Source: a virus. From it: a stretch of 52,216 bases of DNA. Below the pieces are notes generated by a model. That model searched no databases. It was not told the DNA's origin and was given only the letters and a program-made list of their open reading frames with translations. The DNA is taken from IMG/VR virus record IMGVR_UViG_3300025655_003190, positions 1-52,216 of that record; one strand, written 5' to 3'. Below, in pieces: positions 1 to 9,162 of the stretch. Positions within the stretch are counted from its first letter, which is position 1. The number at the start of each line of letters is the position of its first letter. The position numbers were made by a program, and so were the translations under genes.

Positions 1-507
1 CCATGCACTTGCCTCAATTAAATCATCATAATATTGACTAATACTCTGTGCTGTTTCGTAAATTTCTTTAACATCTAACAATTCATCAAAAACTTTACTT
101 GGATCACTATAAATGTTACGGATAATGTGCGTATAACTGCGACTATGAATAGTTTCATTGAATGCCCAGGTTTCAATCCAGGTTTCAAGCTCAGGAATGC
201 TAACAATAGGGAGTAATGCTAAGTTAGGAGAACGCCCTTGCACTGAATCTAGTAGAATTTGCCTCTTTAGGTTTGATGTGAAGATGTGTTGTTCATGTTC
301 ATTTAGATCCTTAAAATCTTTAGCATCACGTAGCACGTCTACTTCTTCTGGTCTCCAGAAGAATCCTAATTGTTTATCAGTAAATTTATCAAACTGCTTA
401 TATTTTACAGATTCATATCTTTGTAAACCAACTCCGCCATTTTTATCTAAAAAAGCGGTTGATTTCAAATGATTTCTATTTTTAGTAGGGAATACACTTT
501 TACTCAT
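1..507 (-). CDS. nrdB: Class Ia ribonucleotide reductase small subunit (partial)
   Basis: Beta subunit of ribonucleotide reductase. It houses the diiron-tyrosyl radical that NrdA uses to reduce NDPs to dNTPs. The 169 visible codons run off the left edge of the window. The minus-strand translation starts MSKSVFPTKNRN and contains LLDSVQGRSPNLALLP and ETWAFNETIHSRSYTHI. These match the NrdB segments that carry the first iron-binding Asp (LLDS) and the Glu and His of ETIHSR. An AGAGA ribosome binding site precedes the ATG at 505-507. The gene follows nrdA and a radical SAM gene on the same strand. The radical tyrosine and the remaining iron ligands lie outside the window. Identification is secure. 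Confidence 0.95.
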   Translation of the reverse strand, partial: MSKSVFPTKNRNHLKSTAFLDKNGGVGLQRYESVKYKQFDKFTDKQLGFFWRPEEVDVLRDAKDFKDLNEHEQHIFTSNLKRQILLDSVQGRSPNLALLPIVSIPELETWIETWAFNETIHSRSYTHIIRNIYSDPSKVFDELLDVKEIYETAQSISQYYDDLIEASAW

Positions 508-520
508 AAATTATTCTCTT

Positions 521-1639
521 TTATGTAATTAGTGGCAACTCGTTAATACTTTTACATTTTCTAATAGCTATATCAGTATTACAAAAACAGCGTTGTAGCC
601 CACATATTGTTGGATTTTCTTGAAAAATTTTAGATTGATCTCGAATATGACCAATTTCCTTGCCATTTAAACAAAGTCCTCTGTATATTGATCCATCAAA
701 ATCAACGAAAATTGAATCTACACCAGCATAGCAGATCCAATTAGTAAAACTATGCAAATCTTTTGATACTAAATCATCAGTATTTAACTCTTGATAATTG
801 TAATCAATATCCCACAATCCACAATTTTGCCACGATGTCTTATGCCTTGACTCTATAAAGGCTAGTTCTTCATTATTATAATATGTAACCTGTTGACTGT
901 CAACATCATTTTTAAGTTTATAATCAAATTTTGTATTTTTTTGTTTATGTATATCTTTTAGAACTGCTTTTTTCTTAGATCCAACATATGGGGAAAGCTC
1001 GTCACCGACTGCAACTTGCGGAGTAATTCTTCTTATTACATATCGTACAGAATGTGTTTCTAGTATATTAATTATATGTTTAACTTGCTCCATCTTTCCA
1101 GGTAGGAACATTACATTTACATTAATGAACCCTTTTCCAAGTTTTTCTAATTCGCATATCTTTTTTATTGTGTCTAGAATTTCCTTATCTCTTCGTTCTA
1201 AATGAAGGCTAATTGTAACTCCATTTAGATACTCTAATGATTTTACATATGTTTCTAAAGGAAGACTACCATTAGAAATAGAATTTACTTGATAAGTAGT
1301 GCTTAAATTATTTAAATAGTCAAGTATTGTTAAAAAATTAGGATCAACAAACGGTTCTCCACCAGTAAATGCCCATTTAATTTTTTTGTTAGATTTTTGT
1401 ACTTCTGTGTTAATAACATTTATAAAATTTAACGAATCTTGCAAGTTTACAAATGGACTGACGAGATCGTGTACATGAGGACTGCAATAACTACAATCGT
1501 AATTACATCGTTTTCCTAGATTCCAAACAACTGTAAGAACATTTGGAACATTGTGCAATGCGTGATCTTCGCATTGCAACGAACGTACTGCAACTAAAGA
1601 TTCAATATTAAATTTTGCAAGAGTCACAATCTTCTTCAT
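521..1639 (-). CDS. Radical SAM protein between nrdA and nrdB
   Basis: Radical SAM enzyme of 372 residues. CNYDCSYC near residue 45 is the CxxxCxxC motif that binds the 4Fe-4S cluster, and TGGEPF near residue 93 is the SAM-binding GGE motif. The C-terminal third is Cys-rich (CYAGVDSIFVDFDG, then CGLQRCFC and a final CKS), resembling the auxiliary-cluster or SPASM-type tails of peptide- and protein-modifying members. The start overlaps the last 32 bases of nrdA in another frame, and nrdB follows 13 bases after the stop, so all three genes look co-transcribed. The substrate is unknown; proximity suggests, but does not prove, a link to the reductase. A start a few codons further in is possible. 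Confidence 0.85.
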   Translation of the reverse strand: MKKIVTLAKFNIESLVAVRSLQCEDHALHNVPNVLTVVWNLGKRCNYDCSYCSPHVHDLVSPFVNLQDSLNFINVINTEVQKSNKKIKWAFTGGEPFVDPNFLTILDYLNNLSTTYQVNSISNGSLPLETYVKSLEYLNGVTISLHLERRDKEILDTIKKICELEKLGKGFINVNVMFLPGKMEQVKHIINILETHSVRYVIRRITPQVAVGDELSPYVGSKKKAVLKDIHKQKNTKFDYKLKNDVDSQQVTYYNNEELAFIESRHKTSWQNCGLWDIDYNYQELNTDDLVSKDLHSFTNWICYAGVDSIFVDFDGSIYRGLCLNGKEIGHIRDQSKIFQENPTICGLQRCFCNTDIAIRKCKSINELPLIT

Positions 1640-3875
1640 CAGTTAATTTATTAACGTCAATTTCACCTTGTCCATCATAGGTATTAAAATAATATAATTG
1701 TTTACCGCCATACTTGTAGAACATCAAAATATGTTGTAACATTTCGCTCATTGGAATTTTTTCATCTTCATAAAACTGTGGGTTATACGAAGTATTTACA
1801 GAGATGCCCTGATCAATATACTTTTGCAAAACTGCCATAATCTTCAAATAACCCATTGGAGATTTCTGATCCCATAGTAGTTCATACTTGTTCTTTAAAT
1901 GACGGAATTCTGGAACCACTTGCTTGAGAACACCGTCTTTGGATTGTTTAACTGATACGTAGCTGCGTGGTGGTTCCACACCATTTGTAGCATTTGAAAT
2001 CTGTGCCGAAGTTTCAGCTGGCATCAGTGCCATTAGTGTACTGTTGCGAATTCCTGTTTCTTTTAATTGATCGCGTAGTGCTTGCCACGGGACCGCATCA
2101 AAGTGGGGAACAAGTTCATCAACATCTTGTTTGTATGTGTCTACAGGGAGAATGCCCTGTCCATATTTTGTTTCGTGTACTAGCGGGCAAGCACCTTTTT
2201 CTACTGCTAAGTCAGCACTTGCTTTAATAAGATAATATGACCAATGTTGGGCCCAATTATCAATTAGCTTCAAATCAGGATCAGAATAGTTAGTTCCTTG
2301 CTTGGCTAACCAATATGCTAGATTAATAATACCTACACCTAACGGACGACGTCCTTCTGTAGCAAGACGTGCTGCAAGAATGGGATAGTTCTGATAACTT
2401 AACAGATTATCTAGGCCACGTACTGCTAGTTCGCACGCACGCTGCATTTCTTCCGGATGCTTAAACGCACCCCAGTTAATAGCAGATAAAGTACATAGTG
2501 CAATCTCGCCGTTTTCGTCGTGGATATCATTTAGAGGTTTAGTTGGCAAATCAATTTCACAGCATAGGTTAGATTGTTTAACAGGTGCTACTGTAGGATC
2601 AAACGCACCGTGTGTGTTAGCATGATCTACGTTCATCAAATAAATGCGGCCTGTGTCTTTGCGCTCTTGTACAAACTGCGAAAACAAGTCCATTGCTTTA
2701 ATACGTTTACGACGAATATGTGTATTACGTTCTGCACGTTCATATAGCTCGCGGAACAAGTCTACATCTGAGAAGAATGCATCGTATACTTCAGGAACGT
2801 CATTAGGTGAAAATAGTGTGATGTAATCGTTGTTCAACAAGCGTTCATACATAACCTTATTAAACTGTACACCATAGTCCATATGACGTACACGATTATC
2901 GTCTGTGCCTTTGTTGTTCTTTAGAACTAACAAATCTTCAACTTCTAAATGCCAAATTGGATAATAAAGTGTGGCAGCACCATTGCGCACGCCGCCTTGC
3001 GAACAAGAGCGTGTTGCTGCTTGGAAAAGTTTATAAAAAGGTATCACACCTGTGTGATACGCATCGCCCTTACGAATAGGACTCTTAATAGCACGAATAC
3101 GTCCTGCGCCTACGCCAATCCCTGCTTTTTGCGAAACATACTTAACAATAGAACTTGTAGTTGCGTTAATTGAATCAAGGGAGTCATCCGTTTCAATCAG
3201 TACACAACTAGAGAATTGGCGTTGACTAGTACGTACACCTGCCATTACAGGTGTAGGTAAACTTACTTGGTGTGTAGAAATTGCATCATAATAATCTTTG
3301 ACCCAACGCATACGAGTGTCGCGTGGATGATCTGCAAATAATGTAGCAGCAATAAGTGCGTATGCTACTTGCGGTGTTTCATAAATTTGTTTAGTAACAC
3401 GATTTTGTACGAGGTACTTGCCGCGCATTTGTTCCATTGCGGCATATGTTAAATGCTCATCGCGCTCGTGCTTAATAAAAGAATTAATATAATCCCATTC
3501 TGCGTTATCGTATAGATCTGGTAATTCAGGATCATAGAGCCCGGATTTTACATTTTGCTCAACCAACTTGCGAATATGCCACGGCGTAAACGCACCGTAT
3601 ACTTCTTTGCGCAAGTGATAACAAATAAGTCTGCCAGCAACATACTGATAATTAGGAGTTTCTTCAGAGATTAAGTCTGCTGCTGCTTTAATTAATGTTT
3701 CTTGGATATCCGGTGTTGAAATACCTTGATAAAATTGTAAGTGACTTTTTAATTCTAATTCTGAAGCACTTACACCTGTAATGTTTTCGGTTGCCCAAAA
3801 TACAACCTTGTGCATTTTATCAAGGTCAAGAAGTTCCTTGCGCCCGTCGCGCTTGGTCACCGTAATATCGCTCAT
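1608..3875 (-). CDS. nrdA: Class Ia ribonucleotide reductase large subunit
   Basis: Alpha subunit, 755 residues, close to the length of E. coli NrdA. An N-terminal ATP-cone-like segment (ITVTKRDGRKELLDLDK) suggests allosteric control of overall activity. Active-site residues fall where expected: C224 in FSSCV and C461 in ALCTLSAI form the reducible pair. N436, C438 and E440 (NLCCE) provide the thiyl-radical Cys and its Asn/Glu partners. The C-terminal swivel tail ends CDSCKI (C750, C753). The motif around PAETSAQISNATNG is also typical. AGAGG sits 5 bases before the ATG. No intein interrupts it, although phage nrdA genes often carry one. Confidence 0.97.
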   Translation of the reverse strand: MSDITVTKRDGRKELLDLDKMHKVVFWATENITGVSASELELKSHLQFYQGISTPDIQETLIKAAADLISEETPNYQYVAGRLICYHLRKEVYGAFTPWHIRKLVEQNVKSGLYDPELPDLYDNAEWDYINSFIKHERDEHLTYAAMEQMRGKYLVQNRVTKQIYETPQVAYALIAATLFADHPRDTRMRWVKDYYDAISTHQVSLPTPVMAGVRTSQRQFSSCVLIETDDSLDSINATTSSIVKYVSQKAGIGVGAGRIRAIKSPIRKGDAYHTGVIPFYKLFQAATRSCSQGGVRNGAATLYYPIWHLEVEDLLVLKNNKGTDDNRVRHMDYGVQFNKVMYERLLNNDYITLFSPNDVPEVYDAFFSDVDLFRELYERAERNTHIRRKRIKAMDLFSQFVQERKDTGRIYLMNVDHANTHGAFDPTVAPVKQSNLCCEIDLPTKPLNDIHDENGEIALCTLSAINWGAFKHPEEMQRACELAVRGLDNLLSYQNYPILAARLATEGRRPLGVGIINLAYWLAKQGTNYSDPDLKLIDNWAQHWSYYLIKASADLAVEKGACPLVHETKYGQGILPVDTYKQDVDELVPHFDAVPWQALRDQLKETGIRNSTLMALMPAETSAQISNATNGVEPPRSYVSVKQSKDGVLKQVVPEFRHLKNKYELLWDQKSPMGYLKIMAVLQKYIDQGISVNTSYNPQFYEDEKIPMSEMLQHILMFYKYGGKQLYYFNTYDGQGEIDVNKLTDEEDCDSCKI

Positions 3876-3886
3876 TGTTTCCTCTT

Positions 3887-4306
3887 TTATTCTACTGTTA
3901 AATTGTTGCTTGATAACAATCTTTTAATTTTTAAGTCTTGAAGTGTATTGCTATTTACTATCTCATTAGGGATATAGTTAAGTATGTAGTCATTATTGAC
4001 TCGAACACAATAGAAATCGTCAAGTTGTAAAATGTCTATAGATTGTATATCTTTATGCGTTATTAGCATAAGAGTATACACGATTCCTAAGCATTTTGCA
4101 AGATCACAATAGACATCATCTGCTAAAAGATCCCACGGGCCTGGCCATTTTTCGTATTCGTCCATGTGCAGATAATGATTAGTGAGAGGCGCACGTTGCC
4201 ACCATTTATCTACAGTAACCAGAGCTTCTTTTATATTAAGTTGTGATGTATTTGTTCTTAACTCCCGCCATTCTAATAAGCGGTCGTCAAATCTATTAGG
4301 CCACAT
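3887..4306 (-). CDS. Conserved phage protein of unknown function
   Basis: A 139-residue protein rich in Trp and Asp, with the stretch KWPGPWDLLADDVYCDLAKC in the middle. I see no catalytic motif, signal peptide or membrane segment. It starts inside the stop of the tail-spike gene (TAATG) and ends 11 bases before nrdA, so it is probably co-expressed with the spike. I recall similar WP-x-PWDLLAD proteins in marine T4-like phages without an assigned role; that is memory, not a search. Coding status is well supported by the tight junctions on both sides. Confidence 0.7.
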   Translation of the reverse strand: MWPNRFDDRLLEWRELRTNTSQLNIKEALVTVDKWWQRAPLTNHYLHMDEYEKWPGPWDLLADDVYCDLAKCLGIVYTLMLITHKDIQSIDILQLDDFYCVRVNNDYILNYIPNEIVNSNTLQDLKIKRLLSSNNLTVE

Positions 4307-5892
4307 TATCTTGCAAATTTATGAATTGTGTAAATAAATGTTGCGTCATCGCCGGTTGACGATGCTGTAAATTGGAAGGATACAGTATTTGATGTTTGAC
4401 TAATATTAAAAGTAATACCGGTAGAAGCAGATTCACTATATTCTTCTGTAAAGGTTGGAGAATTTCCGTTATATCCAACTGTAGCATGGATTTCGCCAGT
4501 ACGTACACTATCAGCACGCTTAATGTTATAAGTGACACTAAATCCACTATAAAAGTTTGTATCTAATGAAAATACCGTAGTAAACGTTCCGGTGTTGTCG
4601 CCTAATGTTGTAGTATAACCAACAGTTTGCTCAAGGTTACCCATTTTCAATGCTGCATTTTCAAATGCAATATTTTGGGTATCATTTAATTCGATTCTCC
4701 TTGAAACGCTATCGTCGGCGTCGTTACGTTCAAATAGATCACCAACACTGACGTTATTATTTGAGTTAAAATCGACAATAACAGAGCTTGGATTTCCGGC
4801 ACCTTGGAAATTATTCCCAACATCTAAGAATGTATTGTATGCTGAAACGTTCAGTTGTCCTGTTCCAATTTCAATACCTTGCGCCGAAATATTGTCAAAC
4901 AACGAAAATGCAATTTTAACACCTCGAGGACCACTATTAACTGGAGTTGCGCCTAATACTATTCCTTTATAGTGGGTGTTAAATTGACTATTTGTAACAT
5001 TAATTCCATGACAATTATAATTAGTAAACAATCCGTAAGTAGTATTACTAGTGTGGCACTTGTCAAATGTTACTTGTTCTGTAACTACTGTAGTTGAGCT
5101 TGCAATTTTAATACACGCAGTATTTTCTAACGCATCGCTAAGCGTACTCTGTAATAAGTTGCCCTTAAAATTAACTGAATCAAAATAACTCTGAGTTGTC
5201 TTTTCAACCAAGAAAATATCCATTTCTTCCGTTGACTCAAAACTCATACTTGATATTTCAATATGTGTTGGAGGTAACGCATCGTTGTTACCAATATTTG
5301 CACCAATTTGTTGTAAACTATCGGCGGTTCTTGCAACATACGAATCAATGGTACTACCGTCTGCACTAGTGTATCGAATAATACTACTGTCAGCACCGTC
5401 GCCCCATAATTTAGCGTAAGGTGGGATTTTAATTGTGCCTGAAACTCTATAAAGTCCAGCTGGGAAATATAAACTACGTCTTACTTCTTCGTTGACTTCT
5501 CTACAAAACAATTGATATAATGCACGATTAATAGCATCAGTATCATCTGCTTCGCCATCGCCAATTGCGCCAAAATCTTTAACACTAGCAAAGTCATCTA
5601 ATTTATCTTGAAGACTTCTAGTCACATCGTTAGTTGGAGTAGAACCAGTTTGCGCAATATATCCAGCATCATCACCTTTATATGTATAAGTTGACGCAAT
5701 TGATAAAATGTCACTATATTCGGTTAATATTTCAGTATTGCCTACAACAGGAGCACCTTCTGCTAATGTTCCGTTACCAATAAACAACCTACGTTCATCT
5801 AGTGCCCATCCAAGTTCGCCGCCGGCAAGCTGTGGCAAGTTCTCAATCAAACCTTTACGGTGTGTGATGCGTGAAATTTGTACGATAGCCAT
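4306..5892 (-). CDS. Tail spike/fibre with pectate-lyase-like beta-helix
   Basis: A 528-residue receptor-binding or glycan-degrading virion protein. Residues 1-60 (MAIVQISRITHRKG ... ELGWALDERRLFIGNG) resemble the N-terminal attachment segment shared by marine phage tail fibres. From about residue 100, VKDFGAIGDGEADDTDAINRA is the hallmark start of the pectate-lyase-3 right-handed beta-helix family, followed by FPAGLYRVSG and IPPYAKLWGDGADS. The rest is Asn/Thr/Ser-rich repeated strands ending in a small beta domain. A late box lies at 5920-5927, so it should be expressed late. Whether it cleaves a polysaccharide or only binds cannot be told from motifs. Confidence 0.85.
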   Translation of the reverse strand: MAIVQISRITHRKGLIENLPQLAGGELGWALDERRLFIGNGTLAEGAPVVGNTEILTEYSDILSIASTYTYKGDDAGYIAQTGSTPTNDVTRSLQDKLDDFASVKDFGAIGDGEADDTDAINRALYQLFCREVNEEVRRSLYFPAGLYRVSGTIKIPPYAKLWGDGADSSIIRYTSADGSTIDSYVARTADSLQQIGANIGNNDALPPTHIEISSMSFESTEEMDIFLVEKTTQSYFDSVNFKGNLLQSTLSDALENTACIKIASSTTVVTEQVTFDKCHTSNTTYGLFTNYNCHGINVTNSQFNTHYKGIVLGATPVNSGPRGVKIAFSLFDNISAQGIEIGTGQLNVSAYNTFLDVGNNFQGAGNPSSVIVDFNSNNNVSVGDLFERNDADDSVSRRIELNDTQNIAFENAALKMGNLEQTVGYTTTLGDNTGTFTTVFSLDTNFYSGFSVTYNIKRADSVRTGEIHATVGYNGNSPTFTEEYSESASTGITFNISQTSNTVSFQFTASSTGDDATFIYTIHKFAR

Positions 5893-5922
5893 GTGTGTTT
5901 AATCCATTTAAGTTTATACTAT

Positions 5923-6648
5923 TTATACAATCTGGTTTTCGTAATATTGTTCAACCCTTTTCCACCATTGATTACGCCAATGTTCAAACTCGTCGCCTTC
6001 TACCGTCCATTCCATGTATTCCGGTGGCTTGCTATAGATCCCTGGCTCGGTTTCCACAGGCTTAACACACATTAAAATAACACCTTTTTTGATATTAGTA
6101 CCGTATACTTCATTGTGTGCTTCGGCGTATGCTGCTAATTGTAAAAAGTAATCAGTAATCCATTCTGTTTTTTTAGGTTTGTTTGCTTGTTTAAAATCAA
6201 GAATAGCAGGTGCGCCTTTGTGTACTCCTACACAGTCTGTTGTGCCAGCGTAGATACCTGGAAAGTAAAGTGGAACTTCTGTGCCCCAGAACTCATCTGC
6301 ATTTACAAGACCATGTTCAATAACTTCTTGTGCCATGTCATGACTTGCCCATCCGAACGGATTAGAACCTTTGTCTTTGATTTCACCAGTAAGCACATAG
6401 TTTTCTAGATACGTGTGCATACGAGTGCCACGATTAGCAGCTTCTGTTGTAATCTGTTGCGCTTTTTCGTGCCCGACACGTTTACGCCACTCGTTTAGTG
6501 CTTTCTTGGCTTCTTCAGGTTTAGTTTTATCCAGGATTGTAGTAACAGAAGGAACCTTATCGCCTGTTGGTGTGGCGTATAATCTTTTTCCGTTTACTTG
6601 TTCGCGAGTTAAGTTTTTATAATCAAACTTTTTTATTAATTTAGACAT
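5923..6648 (-). CDS. PD-(D/E)XK family nuclease
   Basis: A 241-residue RecB/Cas4-like nuclease fold. The core has GTTDCVGVHKGAPAILDFKQ, giving an Asp, then the D-x-K catalytic pair (DFK), followed by DYFLQLAAYAEA, the downstream Q-x3-Y motif. The N-terminal region has PSVTTILDKTKP and RGTRMHTYLENY, the latter resembling the RGTxxH motif of this superfamily. It probably acts in DNA processing or degradation; no helicase partner is fused. It is transcribed alone from a strong sigma70-type promoter whose -10 box is 6 bases from the ATG, so the mRNA may be leaderless. Its stop codon overlaps the late box of the tail-spike gene. Confidence 0.8.
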   Translation of the reverse strand: MSKLIKKFDYKNLTREQVNGKRLYATPTGDKVPSVTTILDKTKPEEAKKALNEWRKRVGHEKAQQITTEAANRGTRMHTYLENYVLTGEIKDKGSNPFGWASHDMAQEVIEHGLVNADEFWGTEVPLYFPGIYAGTTDCVGVHKGAPAILDFKQANKPKKTEWITDYFLQLAAYAEAHNEVYGTNIKKGVILMCVKPVETEPGIYSKPPEYMEWTVEGDEFEHWRNQWWKRVEQYYENQIV

Positions 6649-6654
6649 CTGATT

Positions 6655-6683
6655 AGTATAACATGAAAATTATGTTATGTCAA
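6655..6683 (-). promoter_or_regulatory. Sigma70-type promoter of the PD-(D/E)XK gene
   Basis: On the minus strand, TTGACA (6678-6683), a 17-base spacer and TATACT (6655-6660). Six bases (AATCAG) separate the -10 box from ATG, so the start codon coincides with the expected +1. Confidence 0.75.
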
Positions 6684-7564
6684 TGTTTTCTAATTTTTTG
6701 TTTTAATGTATCTACATCAATTGATTGTCCTGTGTAATGTTCCGGACAAAATTTACATTGCGGTATTTCGTTATCGATATGATCTAAGAACGCTTGCCCT
6801 TCGCCATTTTTAACCATTTCTAAAGTTAGCGGTTGATAGTTTTGTACTAATTCTCGATCTTCGGTTGATAAATCAAAATCAAATTGTTCAATTAATTCTG
6901 GAAATAATGCAACAGGACCGCACTTATAAATGTTTCCTCGAATAAAATGATAATTTTTATTTTTAACAAACGTACAAAACTCGTGTACTTGTGTAGGATT
7001 GTTGTTGTGTAGCTTCATTGGTGTACCAGAATCTAAAATGCTATTCTTCCAAAAATAATCCTGATGCCAAACCCCAACTCCTACACCTTCATTATTTTCA
7101 TAATACCAATGACTGCCAAACCTCCCGCAACCGTTTTGATCATATTCTCTTTTTGAAATATTACCTAGATAATTTTCAATACGTTCCTCAATAAACTCAA
7201 GCTCGTTTAGATGATGAAGGCTTATACCAATCCAGGTCATGTTATCTCGGCATGCTTCATACAACCCTTTGACTTTGTCTAGTTGGGTGGCATTGGTAAG
7301 AATTTGTTTACCGTATTTAGGCCATAAACGGTGCAATCCTTTAATCCAATCAACGATACTTGGATTTAAAAGAGGTTCGCCACCAAGTATAACAATACGG
7401 TCAAACTCGATATACTCTGCCCACTCTTCGTAAACTGCTTCGTAGTCTTTCCACAGTTGTGTTCCGGTAAATTTTAAGTTATTAAAACGGTTACATTCGT
7501 TGCATGCCAGGTTGCAAACGTTAGTAATATAGAATTCTATTTTAGGAATGAATAATTTTGACAC
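6680..7564 (-). CDS. Radical SAM protein
   Basis: A 294-residue radical SAM enzyme. NVCNLACNEC near residue 15 is the CxxxCxxC cluster motif and VILGGEPLLNP near residue 58 the GGE motif. A C-terminal set of cysteines (EFCTFVKNK, YKCGPVAL, QCKFCPEH) suggests an extra iron-sulfur cluster. The start codon is GTG at 7562-7564, just 4 bases from a late-like CTTAAATA box, with no Shine-Dalgarno sequence. It sits between virion-type genes and the nuclease. The substrate is unknown. It is only distantly similar to the other two radical SAM proteins here and is not a recent duplicate. Confidence 0.85.
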   Translation of the reverse strand: MSKLFIPKIEFYITNVCNLACNECNRFNNLKFTGTQLWKDYEAVYEEWAEYIEFDRIVILGGEPLLNPSIVDWIKGLHRLWPKYGKQILTNATQLDKVKGLYEACRDNMTWIGISLHHLNELEFIEERIENYLGNISKREYDQNGCGRFGSHWYYENNEGVGVGVWHQDYFWKNSILDSGTPMKLHNNNPTQVHEFCTFVKNKNYHFIRGNIYKCGPVALFPELIEQFDFDLSTEDRELVQNYQPLTLEMVKNGEGQAFLDHIDNEIPQCKFCPEHYTGQSIDVDTLKQKIRKH

Positions 7565-7568
7565 GCTG

Positions 7569-7576
7569 TATTTAAG
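7569..7576 (-). promoter_or_regulatory. Late-like promoter box CTTAAATA
   Basis: CTTAAATA on the minus strand, 4 bases before the GTG start of the radical SAM gene. It deviates from TATAAATA at the first two bases. The same box and spacing recur at 10234-10241. Confidence 0.4.
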
Positions 7577-7585
7577 CGTTAGGAT

Positions 7586-7924
7586 TTATTTGCGTTTATT
7601 TGCTGCACGTTTAGCAGCCTGCTTCATGGTCATTTTAGCGTGATCAATGCTCATGTTTTGTGGATTTAGTTCGGCTGCTTTTTTGCTTTTGAATACGATT
7701 TTGTCATCATTCATGTCAGCAATACCACCAAGTAGTCCTTGTGTTACTGCGTCTTGTAGTGTGTCGCGGTCGATGTTGATGCCCATTTTGCTGGCCATTT
7801 GCATAAACGCATCTACACTGAGTTCACCTGCTGCGTTTTCATCGTCAGCACGACCCACAAAGAACTGTGCTAGTGCTGCTAGTTCTTCGCCGTCGGCTTC
7901 ACGGATGATATCGCGGATGTTCAT
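7586..7924 (-). CDS. Small virion or morphogenesis-type protein, unknown
   Basis: A 112-residue soluble protein with an acidic N-terminal half (MNIRDIIREADGEELAALAQ) and a very basic C-terminus ending KQAAKRAANKRK. No enzyme motif is visible. It follows directly (TAAATG junction) on a 119-residue acidic protein and an acidic prohead-core-like protein, and looks like the last gene of that late block. A basic tail beside acidic core proteins would suit a scaffold or DNA-contacting component, but that is inference from context only. Confidence 0.65.
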   Translation of the reverse strand: MNIRDIIREADGEELAALAQFFVGRADDENAAGELSVDAFMQMASKMGINIDRDTLQDAVTQGLLGGIADMNDDKIVFKSKKAAELNPQNMSIDHAKMTMKQAAKRAANKRK

Positions 7925-8284
7925 TTATTTTAGAAGATTTTGCGCTGTGTTTTCAATTGATTCCCAGGCTTCATCTTCGTCTTCGTCTCTGCCTGATTCT
8001 ACATCTGATAATGAATTTGCCATTGTGTGCATACTACCGCCCATATATCTGCCTCCGTGATGTCCGCCAATAGCACCTAAAATATGTGCGTACCAATATG
8101 CTTCGGCTGCGCGACGTTCTTCTTGTGGTAGCATTCCTAGAGCTTGATCTGCAAGATTTGCAATCTCATCCATGATGTATTCAAATTCTTGTGCGTCAAA
8201 TTCAACTGCTTCAGTAACAGTTTCTTCTGCTACTGGTTCAGCAACTTTGTTAAAGTTCTGTAGGATGGTGTAGATTTCGTTCAT
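7925..8284 (-). CDS. Acidic virion/morphogenesis-type protein, unknown
   Basis: A 119-residue acidic protein. The first half is predicted helical and Glu-rich (AEPVAEETVTEAVEFDAQEF). A Gly/His-rich patch follows (GAIGGHHGGRYMGG), then a strongly acidic tail (GRDEDEDEAWES). It overlaps the stop of the preceding core-like gene by one base and abuts the next gene, so it is translationally coupled. The acidic helical character resembles phage scaffold or core proteins; I recognise no specific family. Confidence 0.6.
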   Translation of the reverse strand: MNEIYTILQNFNKVAEPVAEETVTEAVEFDAQEFEYIMDEIANLADQALGMLPQEERRAAEAYWYAHILGAIGGHHGGRYMGGSMHTMANSLSDVESGRDEDEDEAWESIENTAQNLLK

Positions 8285-9162
8285 TAGATGCGCTCGCGTC
8301 CTAAGTTAGATAATTCATCACCTGGCTCTTCTTCAGGCATTTCTGGTTCCATATCCATTTCTGGTTCTGGTGGTAATTCAGCGTCCATATCCATGTCGCC
8401 CATGCCCATATCTTCTTCACCTGGTACGCTCATTTCTTCGCCAGTGATAACACCAACTGCTGATTCTAGTTCACCTTTAGCACCACTTAGTGCATCAATT
8501 AAGCCTTGTAATGCACCATCAACTGTGCTTTGGAATTGGCCAGCAGCGTCAACACCTTGCTCACCCTTAATACCATCAACTAGTGCTGGTAATTCTTTAA
8601 CTTTTAGGTCAGTCATGTTTTCGATCATCTTTTGAACTTGATCAACCATGTCTTGTGCTGCTAGTACAACTTGCGCTTGATCTACTTCCGTACCTTCCAT
8701 CATTTTCTTTTTCTTGCACTTGCTAGCTTCGACCATCTTGCTCATAAACTTAATAGCACTATCGCGGTTTTCTAGAACGCTTGCTAAACCTTTACTAACA
8801 CCTAGTGCTGCAATTTCACTTTCTGTTAACTTGCCGCCAACAGCAACAGTTTTAACAGCATTCATATATTTTGCTTTTGAATTCATAACTTTAACCTTTG
8901 ATTCTGGTTGGGATTCTGTAACTCTAGCACTTAGAGCTTGTTCCATAAACATTAACTTTAGATATGTTGCGTTTGTTTCTCTATAATGTCCTTGACGACT
9001 GCTTTTGAACTCGGCAATTTTAGCACGAGTTTCGTTCAGCATACGAACAGCAGCATCACGGCTAACAGAAGAAACATCAACTTTCTTGCCAAACTGTGAG
9101 TTATAGGCTTCAGAAAGTTTTTTAGAATTGAGTTTTGGTGCTAGATCATTCAGATTCATCAT
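8284..9162 (-). CDS. Prohead-core/scaffold-like acidic protein
   Basis: A 292-residue mostly helical protein. Residues 1-150 are charged, with a KCKKKKMM cluster near 150. Residues 160-245 are predicted helices rich in Val, Gln and Asp. The last ~50 residues are extremely acidic and low-complexity (MGMGDMDMDAELPPEPEMDM), rich in Met, Glu, Asp and Pro. This composition fits an internal head core or scaffold component of T4-like phages, but I cannot tie it to a named T4 gene. AAGGGA precedes tandem ATGs at 9162 and 9159; either may be used. Downstream genes are coupled to it. Confidence 0.55.
   Translation of the reverse strand: MMNLNDLAPKLNSKKLSEAYNSQFGKKVDVSSVSRDAAVRMLNETRAKIAEFKSSRQGHYRETNATYLKLMFMEQALSARVTESQPESKVKVMNSKAKYMNAVKTVAVGGKLTESEIAALGVSKGLASVLENRDSAIKFMSKMVEASKCKKKKMMEGTEVDQAQVVLAAQDMVDQVQKMIENMTDLKVKELPALVDGIKGEQGVDAAGQFQSTVDGALQGLIDALSGAKGELESAVGVITGEEMSVPGEEDMGMGDMDMDAELPPEPEMDMEPEMPEEEPGDELSNLGRERI

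Noticed and set aside
4296-4547. 83-residue hydrophobic frame that looks like a small membrane protein or holin
   Set aside because: Nested in the 3' end of the tail-spike gene in another frame, with no ribosome binding site.
7647-8060. 137-codon plus-strand frame, Ser-rich and hydrophobic
   Set aside because: Antisense to two coupled virion-type genes; no start signal.
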